DNA of 64,000 bases, from NCBI RefSeq assembly GCF_029892685.1, contig NZ_JARXVD010000006.1:62001-126000 (forward strand). The letters are read 5' to 3'. Every line of letters starts with the position of its first letter. Position 1 is the first letter of the stretch. The position numbers and the translations under genes were made by a program. Below, one piece after another: positions 18,530 through 30,938 of the stretch. The stretch comes from Mycobacterium sp. OTB74. Its GTDB lineage: Bacteria > Actinomycetota > Actinomycetes > Mycobacteriales > Mycobacteriaceae. The notes below the pieces were generated by a model that searched no databases, had not been told where the DNA came from, and worked only from the letters and a program-made list of their open reading frames with translations.

Positions 18530-19884
18530 CCGAAACGCTCCTTGAGCGACTGGCCGCCGTCGTCGGCAAGGGCTATGTCAGCACCGATCCCGACGTCCTG
18601 GCCGGCCGCACCGTCGACCACACCGGCCGCTATCGCGGCCAAGCGTGTGCACTGGTTCGGCCCGGCACCGACGAGGAAGTGGCCGCGGTACTGCGGATAT
18701 GTCGCGATGCCGGGGCCTACGTCACCGTGCAGGGTGGGCGGACCTCGCTGGTGGCCGGCACTGTGCCCGAGCACGACGACGTGCTGCTGTCCACCGAGCG
18801 ACTGTCCGCAATCGGCGAGGTGGACACCGTCGAACGCCGGGTGCGCGTCGGCGCCGGAGCCACCTGCGCTGCGGTACAGAAGGCCGCGGTGGCAGCCGGA
18901 CTGGTGTTCGGGGTGGACCTGGCCGCGCGTGATTCGGCGACCGTCGGCGGCATGGCGTCCACCAACGCCGGCGGGCTGCGCACTGTGCGTTACGGCAACA
19001 TGGGCGAGCAGATCCTGGGCCTGGACGTCGCCCTGCCCGACGGCACGGTGTTGCGCCGGCACAGCCAGGTGCGCAGCGACAACACCGGCTACGACCTGGG
19101 CGCGATGTTCGTCGGCGCCGAGGGCACCCTCGGCGTGATCACCAGCCTGGACCTGCGCCTGCATCCAACACCGGCGCACCGGGTGACCGCGGTGGCCGGG
19201 TTCGACAACCTTGACGCGCTGATCGCAACCGGCCGCCGCTTCCGGGACGCCGACGGTATCGCGGCGCTGGAACTGATCGACTCGCGGGCCAGCGCGTTGA
19301 CCGCCGAACACTTGGGCGTGCCCGCGCCGGTCGGCGGCGCCTGGCAACTGCTGATCGAAATGGCCGGCGACATCGACCTCACCGAGATGCTGGCTGAGGC
19401 ACTGGAGGATGCCGAACTGGCCGGCGAACCGGCGGTGGGTATGGACGTCAGTGCGTCTCAGCGGCTCTGGCAGGTGCGCGAGTCGATCGCCGAGGTCCTG
19501 GGCTGGTACGGGCCACCGCTGAAATTCGATGTGTCGCTACCGCTTTCGAATATATCCTTGTTCGCCGACCGCGCGACGGAGCTGGTTGCCGCACATGCGC
19601 CCGCGGCCATTCCGGTGTTATTCGGGCACATCGGCGAGGGCAATCTGCACCTGAACTTGTTGCGCTGCAACGTTTCTGACGACGTCGAGCATAGCCTGTA
19701 TTCAGCCATGATGGCGCTGATCGCGGACTGCGGCGGCAATGTCAGTTCGGAGCACGGGGTGGGCACCCGCAAGCGCGACTACCTGACCATGTCGCGTACC
19801 GACGCCGACATCGCGGCCATGCGCACGGTGAAGGCTGCGTTTGATCCGACCGGTTATCTCAACCCGGCAGTGCTGTTGCGTTGA
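18526..19884 (+). CDS. FAD-binding (GlcD-like) oxidoreductase, second copy
   Basis: A 452-aa flavoprotein of the same fold as the gene at 4644. Motifs: VRPGTDEEVAAVLRIC, VQGGRTSLVAG, ARDSATVGGMASTNAGG and GAEGTLGVITSLDLRL for FAD, then FGHIGEGNLHLNLLRC and SSEHGVGTRKR for the metal-binding cap. It probably oxidises a D-2-hydroxy acid. The start is taken at GTG 18526, which overlaps the helicase stop as GTGA and suggests co-translation with an unrelated nucleic-acid enzyme. An upstream in-frame ATG at 18508 would lengthen it by six residues. Confidence 0.88.
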   Translation: MTETLLERLAAVVGKGYVSTDPDVLAGRTVDHTGRYRGQACALVRPGTDEEVAAVLRICRDAGAYVTVQGGRTSLVAGTVPEHDDVLLSTERLSAIGEVDTVERRVRVGAGATCAAVQKAAVAAGLVFGVDLAARDSATVGGMASTNAGGLRTVRYGNMGEQILGLDVALPDGTVLRRHSQVRSDNTGYDLGAMFVGAEGTLGVITSLDLRLHPTPAHRVTAVAGFDNLDALIATGRRFRDADGIAALELIDSRASALTAEHLGVPAPVGGAWQLLIEMAGDIDLTEMLAEALEDAELAGEPAVGMDVSASQRLWQVRESIAEVLGWYGPPLKFDVSLPLSNISLFADRATELVAAHAPAAIPVLFGHIGEGNLHLNLLRCNVSDDVEHSLYSAMMALIADCGGNVSSEHGVGTRKRDYLTMSRTDADIAAMRTVKAAFDPTGYLNPAVLLR

Positions 19885-19895
19885 CCCACGAGTGA

Positions 19896-19928
19896 CGCCG
19901 AGATCGACGAAATGGCCGGTTCTACTCG
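19896..19928. repeat. Dispersed 33-nt intergenic repeat, copy 1
   Basis: This stretch begins CGCCGAGATCGACG and ends TCTACTCG. It is 31/33 identical to 60742-60774; only two adjacent bases (positions 24-25) differ. It lies between a plus-strand and a minus-strand gene and includes the TAG stop of the minus-strand MFS gene. It looks like a short dispersed element rather than coding sequence. Confidence 0.6.
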
Positions 19929-21553
19929 AACTTTGCGGCCCGTTCGTCCGTTTCGGCGGGGTATTCGTCGTCCGCATACTCGTCCGGGTCGTCCGGCTGG
20001 GCATTGAGCTCATCCCAGTCCACGACGTACTCGACGTAGTCGTCATCATCGGGAAAGTAATTGGGCTCCAAGGCTTCCCGCGCAGCGAGCCGTGAAGAGA
20101 CCGGCGGCTGCAACGGGACCACCCCACCCCGAAGGAACAGCGCGGCGATGATCCCGAACAAGGCTACAAACGCGGGCAGCAACAACGACTGCGACATAGC
20201 CGTAGCGAACGGTTCGTGCAGGAACGGCGGCAGCGTTTGGACGGCGCCCTCGCCGCTCGGCGGCCGCTGACCGCCCCCGGGCATCTCATGGCTGATCCTG
20301 GCGGTCATGAACGCGGCCATGCCGGCGCTGCCCAGCACCGAACCGACCAGCCGGGTCGCGTTGTACACACCCGACCCGGCCCCGGCCAGCTGCGGCGGCA
20401 GGTTGCGGGTCGCGGTCGCCGCCAGCGGCGACCAGATGAACGCCATGCCCACACCCATTGCAATGAAAGGCGGCATCAGTCGCCACGCCGGGGTCGTCGG
20501 CGTCAAATCGAACGACAGCCAGGTCAACCCGATCGCCAGCGCCGAAAAGCCGAACCCGACGATCGGCTGCGGCGAATAACGGTCGATCATCTTGCCGACC
20601 ACTGGGGCCAGCAAGCCGGACACCACCGCCATGGGCGCGGTCAGCAGCGCCGCCCGCGTCGCGCTGAATCCGAGCACCGCCTGGGCGTGGAACATCACCG
20701 GCAGGATCATCGCGGTGACGCAGAAACCGATGGTCGCCACGGCCACGTTGGCCATGCTGAAATCGTTGTCGCGGAAAACCGTCAACGGAATCAGCGGCTC
20801 ATCCGGATTGACCGACTGCCAGTAAACGAAAGCGGCCATGAGGCACACGCCGCCGGCGATCAACAGCCAGATCCACCAAACCCAGTGGTGCGCCTGCCCC
20901 TCCTGCAGCCCGAACACGATGCAGAACATGCCCAGCCCGGACAACAACACACCCACCAGGTCGAACCGGTGCCGCTCCGTCGGCAGCTGCGGCACCAAAA
21001 CCCAGGCAAGCACCAGACCGATCACACCGATCGGCACGTTGACGAAGAAAATCCACTGCCAGCCGAGGTGGTCCACCAACACACCACCGGCCAGCGGTCC
21101 GACCAGCGTCGCCACCCCGGCCGTGGCACCCCACACGCTCATCGCGACGCCGCGGCGGTCCTGCGGGAAAATCCGGGTGATCGTCGACAGGGTCTGCGGT
21201 GTCAGCAGCCCCGCGCCCAGGCCCTGCACCACCCGGGCGGCAATCAACATCCCGATGCTCCCGGCCAGGCCACACCACAGCGAAGCGAGCGTGAAGACCG
21301 CCAAACCTGCCAGGTACAGATTGCGCGGCCCGAAGCGGTCACCGAGGCGTCCGGCCACCAGCAGCGGCACCGCGTAGGCCAGCAGGTAAGCGCTGGTCAC
21401 CCAGATGACGCCGTCGTAGTCGGTGTTCAGCTTCTGCATGATGGTCACGTTGGCGACCGCCACGATGGTGGAGTCCACCAAGATCATGAAAAAGCCGACC
21501 ATCATCGCCCAGAGGGCATTCCACGGACGGCTGACCTGAATGGGAGCGCTCAC
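19922..21553 (-). CDS. DHA2-family (14-TM, EmrB/QacA-like) drug exporter, Rv1250-like
   Basis: A 543-aa major facilitator. The N-terminal half has [21 protein letters not shown] (motif D1 region), [17 protein letters not shown] (motif A) and [17 protein letters not shown] (motif B). [31 protein letters not shown] carries motif C and ends in the 14-helix type junction. About 14 membrane segments are expected, with an acidic cytosolic tail rich in Asp/Glu/Tyr ([20 protein letters not shown]). It would expel hydrophobic compounds using the proton gradient. Its stop lies within a dispersed repeat. Confidence 0.9.
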   Translation of the reverse strand: MSAPIQVSRPWNALWAMMVGFFMILVDSTIVAVANVTIMQKLNTDYDGVIWVTSAYLLAYAVPLLVAGRLGDRFGPRNLYLAGLAVFTLASLWCGLAGSIGMLIAARVVQGLGAGLLTPQTLSTITRIFPQDRRGVAMSVWGATAGVATLVGPLAGGVLVDHLGWQWIFFVNVPIGVIGLVLAWVLVPQLPTERHRFDLVGVLLSGLGMFCIVFGLQEGQAHHWVWWIWLLIAGGVCLMAAFVYWQSVNPDEPLIPLTVFRDNDFSMANVAVATIGFCVTAMILPVMFHAQAVLGFSATRAALLTAPMAVVSGLLAPVVGKMIDRYSPQPIVGFGFSALAIGLTWLSFDLTPTTPAWRLMPPFIAMGVGMAFIWSPLAATATRNLPPQLAGAGSGVYNATRLVGSVLGSAGMAAFMTARISHEMPGGGQRPPSGEGAVQTLPPFLHEPFATAMSQSLLLPAFVALFGIIAALFLRGGVVPLQPPVSSRLAAREALEPNYFPDDDDYVEYVVDWDELNAQPDDPDEYADDEYPAETDERAAKFE

Positions 21554-21724
21554 CGGGCGGCCCCGTCGGAAATCAACTTATGCATGGCGTGGGTATCGAC
21601 TCCGGTTATCGGCACGCGTGCCGAGTTTCCGCCCCGACGCTACGGATCGCTGAGGGTCCGAACAAGTCTGCGGCGTGTTGGCCGCTAGCGGCGGAGGTGG
21701 TGGCGACCGGTGGTGGCCGGGCCG

Positions 21725-22999
21725 TCAGCCGGCCACCCGCTCGTGGCCGGACGCTCCGACGCCACCGACCGCCAGGAGCGCGAACAGGGCGATCACCACA
21801 CCCGTCGTCATCACCACGGCGAGCGCCGGTTCACCGTTGCCCAGCGCCCCGACCAACGGGGCCACCGCAGCACCGACGCCGAATTGCGCAGCACCCAATG
21901 CCGCGGCTGCCGTGCCGGCGGCATCGGGATGACGGGCGAGCGCCACCGCCGGAGTATTCGGAATCACCAGGCCCATAGCCGCCAGGATCGCCCAGACCGG
22001 GATGAGGAAGGCCGCCAATCCGCCGGCGTGCGAAACCGCCAGCGCGACGAAAACCAGGCCGAACACCGATGCCGCGCTCAGCGCTGCCACCGCGATGGTC
22101 TGCGGGGAGAACCGGCGCAACAGCACCACGTTGAACTGTGTGGAGCCGATCAGCGCCACCGCGCCGGCCGCGAACACCAGCGCGAAAGTTTGCTGGTTCA
22201 GGCCGTAATGCCCCTGCAGTACAAACGACGCACCCGCGATGTAGGCGAACAGACCCGACATGCCCAGTGCCCCGACCAGGACCAGCATCACGAAGCTCAC
22301 ATCCGAGAGCACCTCGCCGTAAGTGCGCAGGATGGCTCGCAACTGCAGTGGACGTCGGTGTTCGACCGGCAGCGTATCCGGCAAGGCCAGGATCGCGACG
22401 GTCAAGAGCGCCCCGCCCAGCACCGCCAGCGCGGCGAACACCCAGTGCCACGAGCCGTGTAGCAGGACCGCGGCCCCCAGCGACGGCGCGAGCACCGGCG
22501 CCACTCCGAGCACCAGCATCAGCCTGGACATGACGGTGGCTGCCACCGATTCGTCGAACAGATCGCCCACCACCGCGATGGCGACCACCGATGCCGCTGC
22601 CGCACCAACCCCCTGCAGGGCACGGGCGGCACCCAGAGTGGTGATGTTCGGCGCCAGCAGGCACATCACCGAAGCGGCCATGTGCAGCAGAATCCCGGCG
22701 ATCAGCGGCCGACGGCGGCCTAGCGCGTCCGACAGCGGCCCGACGATCAGCTGGCCCAGAGCCAGCCCGGCCAACGTGCCGGTCAGCGTCAACTGCGCGA
22801 CCGACGAGGACACGCCCAGCTCCCGAGCAATCCGCGGCAATGCCGGCAGGTACATATCAATGGTCAGCGGGCCCAAGGCGACCAACAAACCGAGAATCAC
22901 AATCATCCGAGCCCGGCCCGGCTGTGCGCCGGTGCCGGCCACCGGTTCTACCGCCGTCACATCCACAAGGGGCGATGGTGCCATGAACAGGGTCAGCAC
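21725..22999 (-). CDS. Bcr/CflA family multidrug efflux MFS transporter
   Basis: A 424-aa, 12-TM exporter. Diagnostic segments are ALGPLTIDMYLPALPRIA in helix 1, LGQLIVGPLSDALGRRRPL (motif A) and ARALQGVGAAAASVVA (motif B), all in the Bcr/CflA style. Family members export bicyclomycin, chloramphenicol or dipeptides; the substrate here is unknown. The longest start is GTG 22999; an ATG at 22984 gives MAPSPL and is also plausible, as neither has a clear ribosome site. It lies 171 bases upstream of the DHA2 exporter gene on the same strand. Confidence 0.88.
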   Translation of the reverse strand: MLTLFMAPSPLVDVTAVEPVAGTGAQPGRARMIVILGLLVALGPLTIDMYLPALPRIARELGVSSSVAQLTLTGTLAGLALGQLIVGPLSDALGRRRPLIAGILLHMAASVMCLLAPNITTLGAARALQGVGAAAASVVAIAVVGDLFDESVAATVMSRLMLVLGVAPVLAPSLGAAVLLHGSWHWVFAALAVLGGALLTVAILALPDTLPVEHRRPLQLRAILRTYGEVLSDVSFVMLVLVGALGMSGLFAYIAGASFVLQGHYGLNQQTFALVFAAGAVALIGSTQFNVVLLRRFSPQTIAVAALSAASVFGLVFVALAVSHAGGLAAFLIPVWAILAAMGLVIPNTPAVALARHPDAAGTAAAALGAAQFGVGAAVAPLVGALGNGEPALAVVMTTGVVIALFALLAVGGVGASGHERVAG

Positions 23000-23142
23000 C
23001 GCATGTCAGTTTTTTCTTCCCGCCATGTTTACTGTCGCTTCCGTCACCAGCGGGCACTGAGTTGCTCCACCATTCGTTGGGTACGCGTTAGCCTGAAAAC
23101 CCGGGTACCCATATCCGGACCAGCGCACCGAGAGGTCAACCG

Positions 23143-23904
23143 ATGAGCGCTCGCTCCAGCATCAAGGGCACGAAGGGCCAGTTGCCCGCCAAGGTTGGCA
23201 GCCCCGACGAGAATCCCGGCGCCGCGGCGCGGGCACTGTCGCACATTCTCGAAAGCGGCTCCCGCGTCCAGGCGCCGGCGGTTCATGCCTATGTCAACCG
23301 CCTGCGCGAGCACCATCCCGACGCCACCCCCACCGAGATCATCACCAGGCTGGAGAAGCGCTACCTGGCCGCCGTCATGGCCAGTGGTGCCGCCGTCGGC
23401 TCGGCGGCGGCCTTCCCGGGTATCGGCACCATCGCCGCGATGGCCTCCGTCGCCGGGGAGACCGTGGTGTTCCTGGAGGCGACGGCCGTGTTCGCCCTGG
23501 CTGTCGCCGACGTGCACGGTATCCCTGTCGAGCAGCGGGAGCGGCGGCGTGCTCTGGTACTGGCCGTGCTGGTCGGTGACGAAGGCAAGCACGCTGTCGC
23601 CGACCTGCTCGGCGGCGGCCGCACCAGCGGCGCATGGCTTGCCGACGGGGCCGCCACAGTGCCGTTACCCGCTGTGTCGCAACTGAATTCGCGGATGCTG
23701 AGGTACTTCGTCAAGAAATACACGCTCAAGCGGAGCGCTATCGCATTCGGCAAGCTGCTGCCGGTCGGCATCGGTGCCGCCGTCGGCAGCGTGGGCAACC
23801 GATTGATGGGCAAGAAGATCGTGGAGAACTCCCACCAAGCGTTCGGCGCCGCGCCCCAGCGGTGGCCGCAGACGCTGCACGTGCTGCCTGCGCCGAAGAA
23901 TTAG
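23143..23904 (+). CDS. Conserved membrane-associated protein, Rv1249c-like
   Basis: A 253-aa protein of unknown function. A glycine/alanine-rich hydrophobic stretch (VMASGAAVGSAAAFPGIGTI, continuing to about residue 125) gives one or two membrane segments. A charged helix (PVEQRERRRALVLAVLVGD) and a second Gly-rich hydrophobic hairpin near residues 205-225 follow. The pattern is reminiscent of EcsC-type proteins. A GAGAGG ribosome site lies 7 nt before the ATG. Position just before kgd matches Rv1249c. Confidence 0.75.
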   Translation: MSARSSIKGTKGQLPAKVGSPDENPGAAARALSHILESGSRVQAPAVHAYVNRLREHHPDATPTEIITRLEKRYLAAVMASGAAVGSAAAFPGIGTIAAMASVAGETVVFLEATAVFALAVADVHGIPVEQRERRRALVLAVLVGDEGKHAVADLLGGGRTSGAWLADGAATVPLPAVSQLNSRMLRYFVKKYTLKRSAIAFGKLLPVGIGAAVGSVGNRLMGKKIVENSHQAFGAAPQRWPQTLHVLPAPKN

Positions 23905-24072
23905 CACAACCACGTCACCACTGGGTGGCCTTCCCGCGTTCGCCCGACGCGGTTAAGGGTTAGCCTTAGGCGGCACGGGGGCGACCAGCCGCCGACACAT
24001 AACATTGCGGGCAGAGATCGGGTACCGGTCCCGCGCTCGCCGAGGCAGACGGAAACGAGGCGAATAGCGGCC

Positions 24073-27795
<3,723 letters not shown>

Positions 27796-27804
27796 ACGTC
27801 GAAC

Positions 27805-27863
27805 GTGAGCTTGTGTGCGAACTTCCCTTGAATCCGCCCTGCGAAACTCGCACACAAGCTCAC
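27805..27863. terminator. Perfect 16-bp inverted repeat between convergent kgd and MNIO genes
   Basis: GTGAGCTTGTGTGCGA (27805-27820) and TCGCACACAAGCTCAC (27848-27863) are perfect inverse complements separated by 27 nt. The element starts 9 nt after the kgd stop, and its right arm contains the stop codon of the opposing MNIO gene. It could end transcription from both sides. There is no T-run, as is common in mycobacteria. Confidence 0.6.
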
Positions 27864-28924
27864 ACTCGCGCGAAAGACCAGAAACGTGGGCGCTTGGCAG
27901 CTGTCCGCGATCGCTTGCGGGCCAACGCTTCCCGCGCCACCGTAATCCGGGCGGCATCGAATTCTGGTGACGGATCAGCCAGTCCGAGCAGCGCCTGCAA
28001 CAGCTCGTCTTGCGCCTCGGCCAGCGATTGCCGGGTGGCGTCGGACGGCTCAGGCGACAACCCGCTCGGCAATTGGGTCAGCCCGGCCGCCCAGGGGCGG
28101 ACCGCATCGGCATCTGCCGGTTCCCTGCCGACCGCCGACCTGATGGCCGCCAGCTCGCCGGCCAACTCTCCGGCGGCGGGATACGCGCCGTCCCGTTCCA
28201 ACATGACCGCGGGCAACGTCGTCCGGCCTGCCAGTTCGGTGAGCAGCTCCAGGACTGGCTCGGGTACCGCGTCGGTGTGGGTGTCGTGCCAGACGCCGCC
28301 TCGCATGGCTCCGCCTGCGACGTGGACGTACGCGATCCGTTCCAATGGCAACGTGTCGAGCGCGTCGTGAGGGTCGGCGCCGAAGTTGACGGCAGACGTG
28401 TAGAGGTTCGCCACGTCCAGCAGGAGCAGCGCCCCGGTGCGTTCGGCGATCTCGTTGAGGAACTGGGCCTCGGTGAATTCGTCGTCGGGCCAGGCCACCA
28501 GAGCCGCGATGTGCTCGAGAGCCAATGGAACATCCAGTGCCTCCTGAGCGATCTGCACGTTGGCGACGATCACATCGAGGGCGGCACGGGTGCGCGGCGC
28601 CGGCAGCAGATGCCCGGCCTCCCGGTTGCCCGCCCGCACGAACGCGATGTGTTCGCTCACCAACGGCGCATCCAATGCCGCAGCGCACGCGCCGAGGTGC
28701 GCCAGCCTGGCCGGGTCCGGCCGCTGCGCACCGCCCAGGGACAGCGAGACTCCATGCGGCACAACGGGAATCCCGCGGCCGCGGATCGCCTGCAGCGAGG
28801 CCGGCACAGCGTCGGGACGAATTCCCTCGGCGATCACCTCCATGAACTCGATGCCGGGCAACCGTTCGATGGTGAGGTCGATCTCCGGGCGCCAGCCGAT
28901 GCCTACCGCGGTGGCGCCTGTCAT
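27860..28924 (-). CDS. DUF692 / MNIO family enzyme (multinuclear non-heme iron oxidative enzyme)
   Basis: A 354-aa TIM-barrel protein of the family that installs unusual oxidative changes, usually on cysteines of ribosomally made peptides. Visible metal-site residues are His57 (PHGVSLSLGG), Glu91 and His92 (VSEHIAF), Glu137 (LALEH), Asp170 and Asn173 (LLLDVANLY), His201 (VHVAGGA), Asp214 and His216 (HDTHTD) and Glu243 (MLERDG). The usual second His of an HLAGH-type motif is replaced by GGA. The last 80 residues are an extra helical region. The ATG at 28924 overlaps the stop of the upstream TIGR04222-like gene as ATGA, so the two are translationally coupled, which marks that protein as probable partner or substrate. 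Confidence 0.85.
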   Translation of the reverse strand: MTGATAVGIGWRPEIDLTIERLPGIEFMEVIAEGIRPDAVPASLQAIRGRGIPVVPHGVSLSLGGAQRPDPARLAHLGACAAALDAPLVSEHIAFVRAGNREAGHLLPAPRTRAALDVIVANVQIAQEALDVPLALEHIAALVAWPDDEFTEAQFLNEIAERTGALLLLDVANLYTSAVNFGADPHDALDTLPLERIAYVHVAGGAMRGGVWHDTHTDAVPEPVLELLTELAGRTTLPAVMLERDGAYPAAGELAGELAAIRSAVGREPADADAVRPWAAGLTQLPSGLSPEPSDATRQSLAEAQDELLQALLGLADPSPEFDAARITVAREALARKRSRTAAKRPRFWSFARV

Positions 28925-29823
28925 CCGCCGCACCCGCCACCACCGCAGCCGCCCCCACCACAGCCACTGCTGCTGCCGTCACTCCCACTGCCGTCGCTCC
29001 CGCTGCCGACGCTGCCGCCGGCGTAGCTGATCAGCGAATGGCGCAGCTCCACATCGCTCAGCGCGGTGAAGCCGAGTAGCGCGACACCGGCGAGCTGCGC
29101 CGAATGCGGGATACCTGGTGCACGGGACACCCCGAGCGACCGTCCCGCCCCTGCGTCGTACTGATCGCGCATGCTCATCAGCAGCCGCCGCCCATCCGCC
29201 GAGGGGCGATGCGCGGCGTTGGTCGCGAATGTGCCCCCGATGAAGACCGTCACGAATGCCGTGACGATCAGCCACGCCACTAGCGCGCCAACGGGGCGAT
29301 GCAGGACGGCGCCGTTGACCACGCGAGCGAGGCCGATACACCAGACGGCGACCGGCAGGAGCGCGGCGGCACGGAACACCGCCAACCGAGCGCCGTCCAA
29401 CAGTAGGCCCTGGGCCCGCAACTGGTCACCGACCGCCAGGATCCGGGGATCCTTGCGCAGCCGCCTGGGGGCCTTCCGTTTGCCGCTCAAGTCCACCGCC
29501 TCAACCACCGCTGCCTCGACATCGGAGAGCGGAGTGGTGCCCGAGGCCACGGTGAGACTCCCGCCGCGAGAGGCCAGGATCCGGCCGCTCAAGGCGAGCT
29601 GCGCGATCGCGGTGTTGACCACCCGCGCAGGTCCGCCTGCGAGATAAGCGGTCTGGTAGAGGTCGAGCCGCGTCTCGGGATTCACGCCACGCGCTCCGGT
29701 GCGAAGCAACACCGCCCGGATCCCGGCCATCGCCAGCAGCGAGACCACATAACCCAAAAAGAACAGTGAGAGGAACTGGGGTCCGGTCAGGCCCCAGGGA
29801 GTTTCTGTCGTCGGACTGGGCAT
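28921..29823 (-). CDS. TIGR04222-like membrane protein with C-terminal Cys-Gly tail (candidate MNIO substrate)
   Basis: A 300-aa protein. One membrane helix lies at about 15-38. A cytosolic domain follows, carrying the hallmark TAYLAGGPARVVNTAI (58-73). A basic segment at 115-127 and two further helices (about 150-170 and 180-200) come next. A Gly/Ser/Asp linker leads to the tail GCGGGGCGGGGCGG with Cys288, Cys293 and Cys298. The ATG at 29823 has AGGAG 6 nt upstream. Positive-inside reasoning puts the tail in the cytosol, where an MNIO could reach it. The stop overlaps the MNIO start (ATGA). I recall TIGR04222 proteins as actinobacterial and often Cys/Gly-rich at the end, but the function is unknown. 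Confidence 0.8.
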   Translation of the reverse strand: MPSPTTETPWGLTGPQFLSLFFLGYVVSLLAMAGIRAVLLRTGARGVNPETRLDLYQTAYLAGGPARVVNTAIAQLALSGRILASRGGSLTVASGTTPLSDVEAAVVEAVDLSGKRKAPRRLRKDPRILAVGDQLRAQGLLLDGARLAVFRAAALLPVAVWCIGLARVVNGAVLHRPVGALVAWLIVTAFVTVFIGGTFATNAAHRPSADGRRLLMSMRDQYDAGAGRSLGVSRAPGIPHSAQLAGVALLGFTALSDVELRHSLISYAGGSVGSGSDGSGSDGSSSGCGGGGCGGGGCGG

Positions 29824-30090
29824 GACAACTCCTCGACGTGCACTGGGCGGAGGGAGCCGCTCGTGTAGAGCGGTGCGCCAAGCGTCGCTGAAATTCCTGC
29901 ACGGAGCCACCGCAGACAGCAGATCGGCCACGTTCCTTGCACAATCCGCAGATTGAGGCCGAGCACCTGCGGGTCCGTCGTGACCGACGCCTGCCCACCA
30001 CGTCACAACGGCTTACCCCAACCCACTCGACACCGCCGGTACCGGCTACTGTCGCAGGCAGGAGTCGGGCAAACACAAGGGAGTGGCCAG

Positions 30091-30927
30091 ATGGATGGGT
30101 TCGCCGGGAAAGTCGCTGTCATCACGGGAGCCGGGTCGGGCATCGGCCAGGCGTTGGCCATCGAACTTGCGCGTTCTGGTGCCAAAGTCGCGATCAGCGA
30201 CGTCGACACCGCAGGATTGGCTCAGACCGAAGAGCGCATCAAGGCCATCGGGGCCCCCGTCAAGGTGGACCGGCTCGACGTCACCGAGCGCGAGGCGTTC
30301 GAGGCCTATGCCGAGGATGTCGTGCAGCATTTCGGCACCGTCAACCAGGTTTACAACAACGCCGGCATCGCCTTTACCGGCGATATCGAGCACAGCCAGT
30401 TCAAGGACATCGAACGGGTGATGGGCGTCAACTTCTGGGGCGTCGTCAACGGCACCAAGGTGTTCCTGCCGCATCTGATCGCTTCGGGCGACGGCCACAT
30501 CGTCAACGTCTCGAGTGTGTTCGGCCTGTTCGCAGTGCCGGGCCAAGCTGCCTACAACGCCTCCAAGTTCGCTGTCCGCGGTTTCACCGAGGCGCTGCGC
30601 CAGGAGATGAAGCTGGCCGGGCATCCGGTCAAGGTCACCACGGTGCACCCGGGTGGCGTCAAGACCGCCATCGCCCGCAATGCCACCGCAGTCGAGGGCT
30701 TGGACCCGGCGAAGCTGGCCAAGACGTTCGACAAGAACCTGGCCAAGACCACCCCCGAGAGGGCCGCCACGATCATTCTGGAAGCCGTCCGCAAGGGCCA
30801 GGCGCGGGTGCTGGTCGGCCCCGACGCCAAGCTGTTGGACCTGGTCATCCGGGTCACCGGTTCGGGTGCTTACCAGGAGGTGTTCTCCGCGTTCACCGCA
30901 CGCGTGATGCCGTCCCGTTCGAATTAA
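30091..30927 (+). CDS. Short-chain dehydrogenase/reductase, Rv1245c-like
   Basis: A 278-aa NAD(P)-dependent oxidoreductase. The cofactor site is GAGSGIGQA (residues 13-21); NNAG, the active-site Ser in IVNVSSVFG and the YNASK pair follow at the usual spacing. The start at 30091 (MDGFAGKVAVITG) has AAGGGA upstream; the longer frame to 29953 is not needed. It diverges from the TIGR04222-like gene across 267 bases that hold both promoters, in which I saw no clear operator. The substrate is unknown. Confidence 0.9.
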   Translation: MDGFAGKVAVITGAGSGIGQALAIELARSGAKVAISDVDTAGLAQTEERIKAIGAPVKVDRLDVTEREAFEAYAEDVVQHFGTVNQVYNNAGIAFTGDIEHSQFKDIERVMGVNFWGVVNGTKVFLPHLIASGDGHIVNVSSVFGLFAVPGQAAYNASKFAVRGFTEALRQEMKLAGHPVKVTTVHPGGVKTAIARNATAVEGLDPAKLAKTFDKNLAKTTPERAATIILEAVRKGQARVLVGPDAKLLDLVIRVTGSGAYQEVFSAFTARVMPSRSN

Positions 30928-30938
30928 CCCCGAAGTAC

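Noticed and set aside
23940..23980. Second IdeR-like site (TTAGCCTTAGG) upstream of kgd
   Set aside because: Only half of the 19-bp consensus fits.
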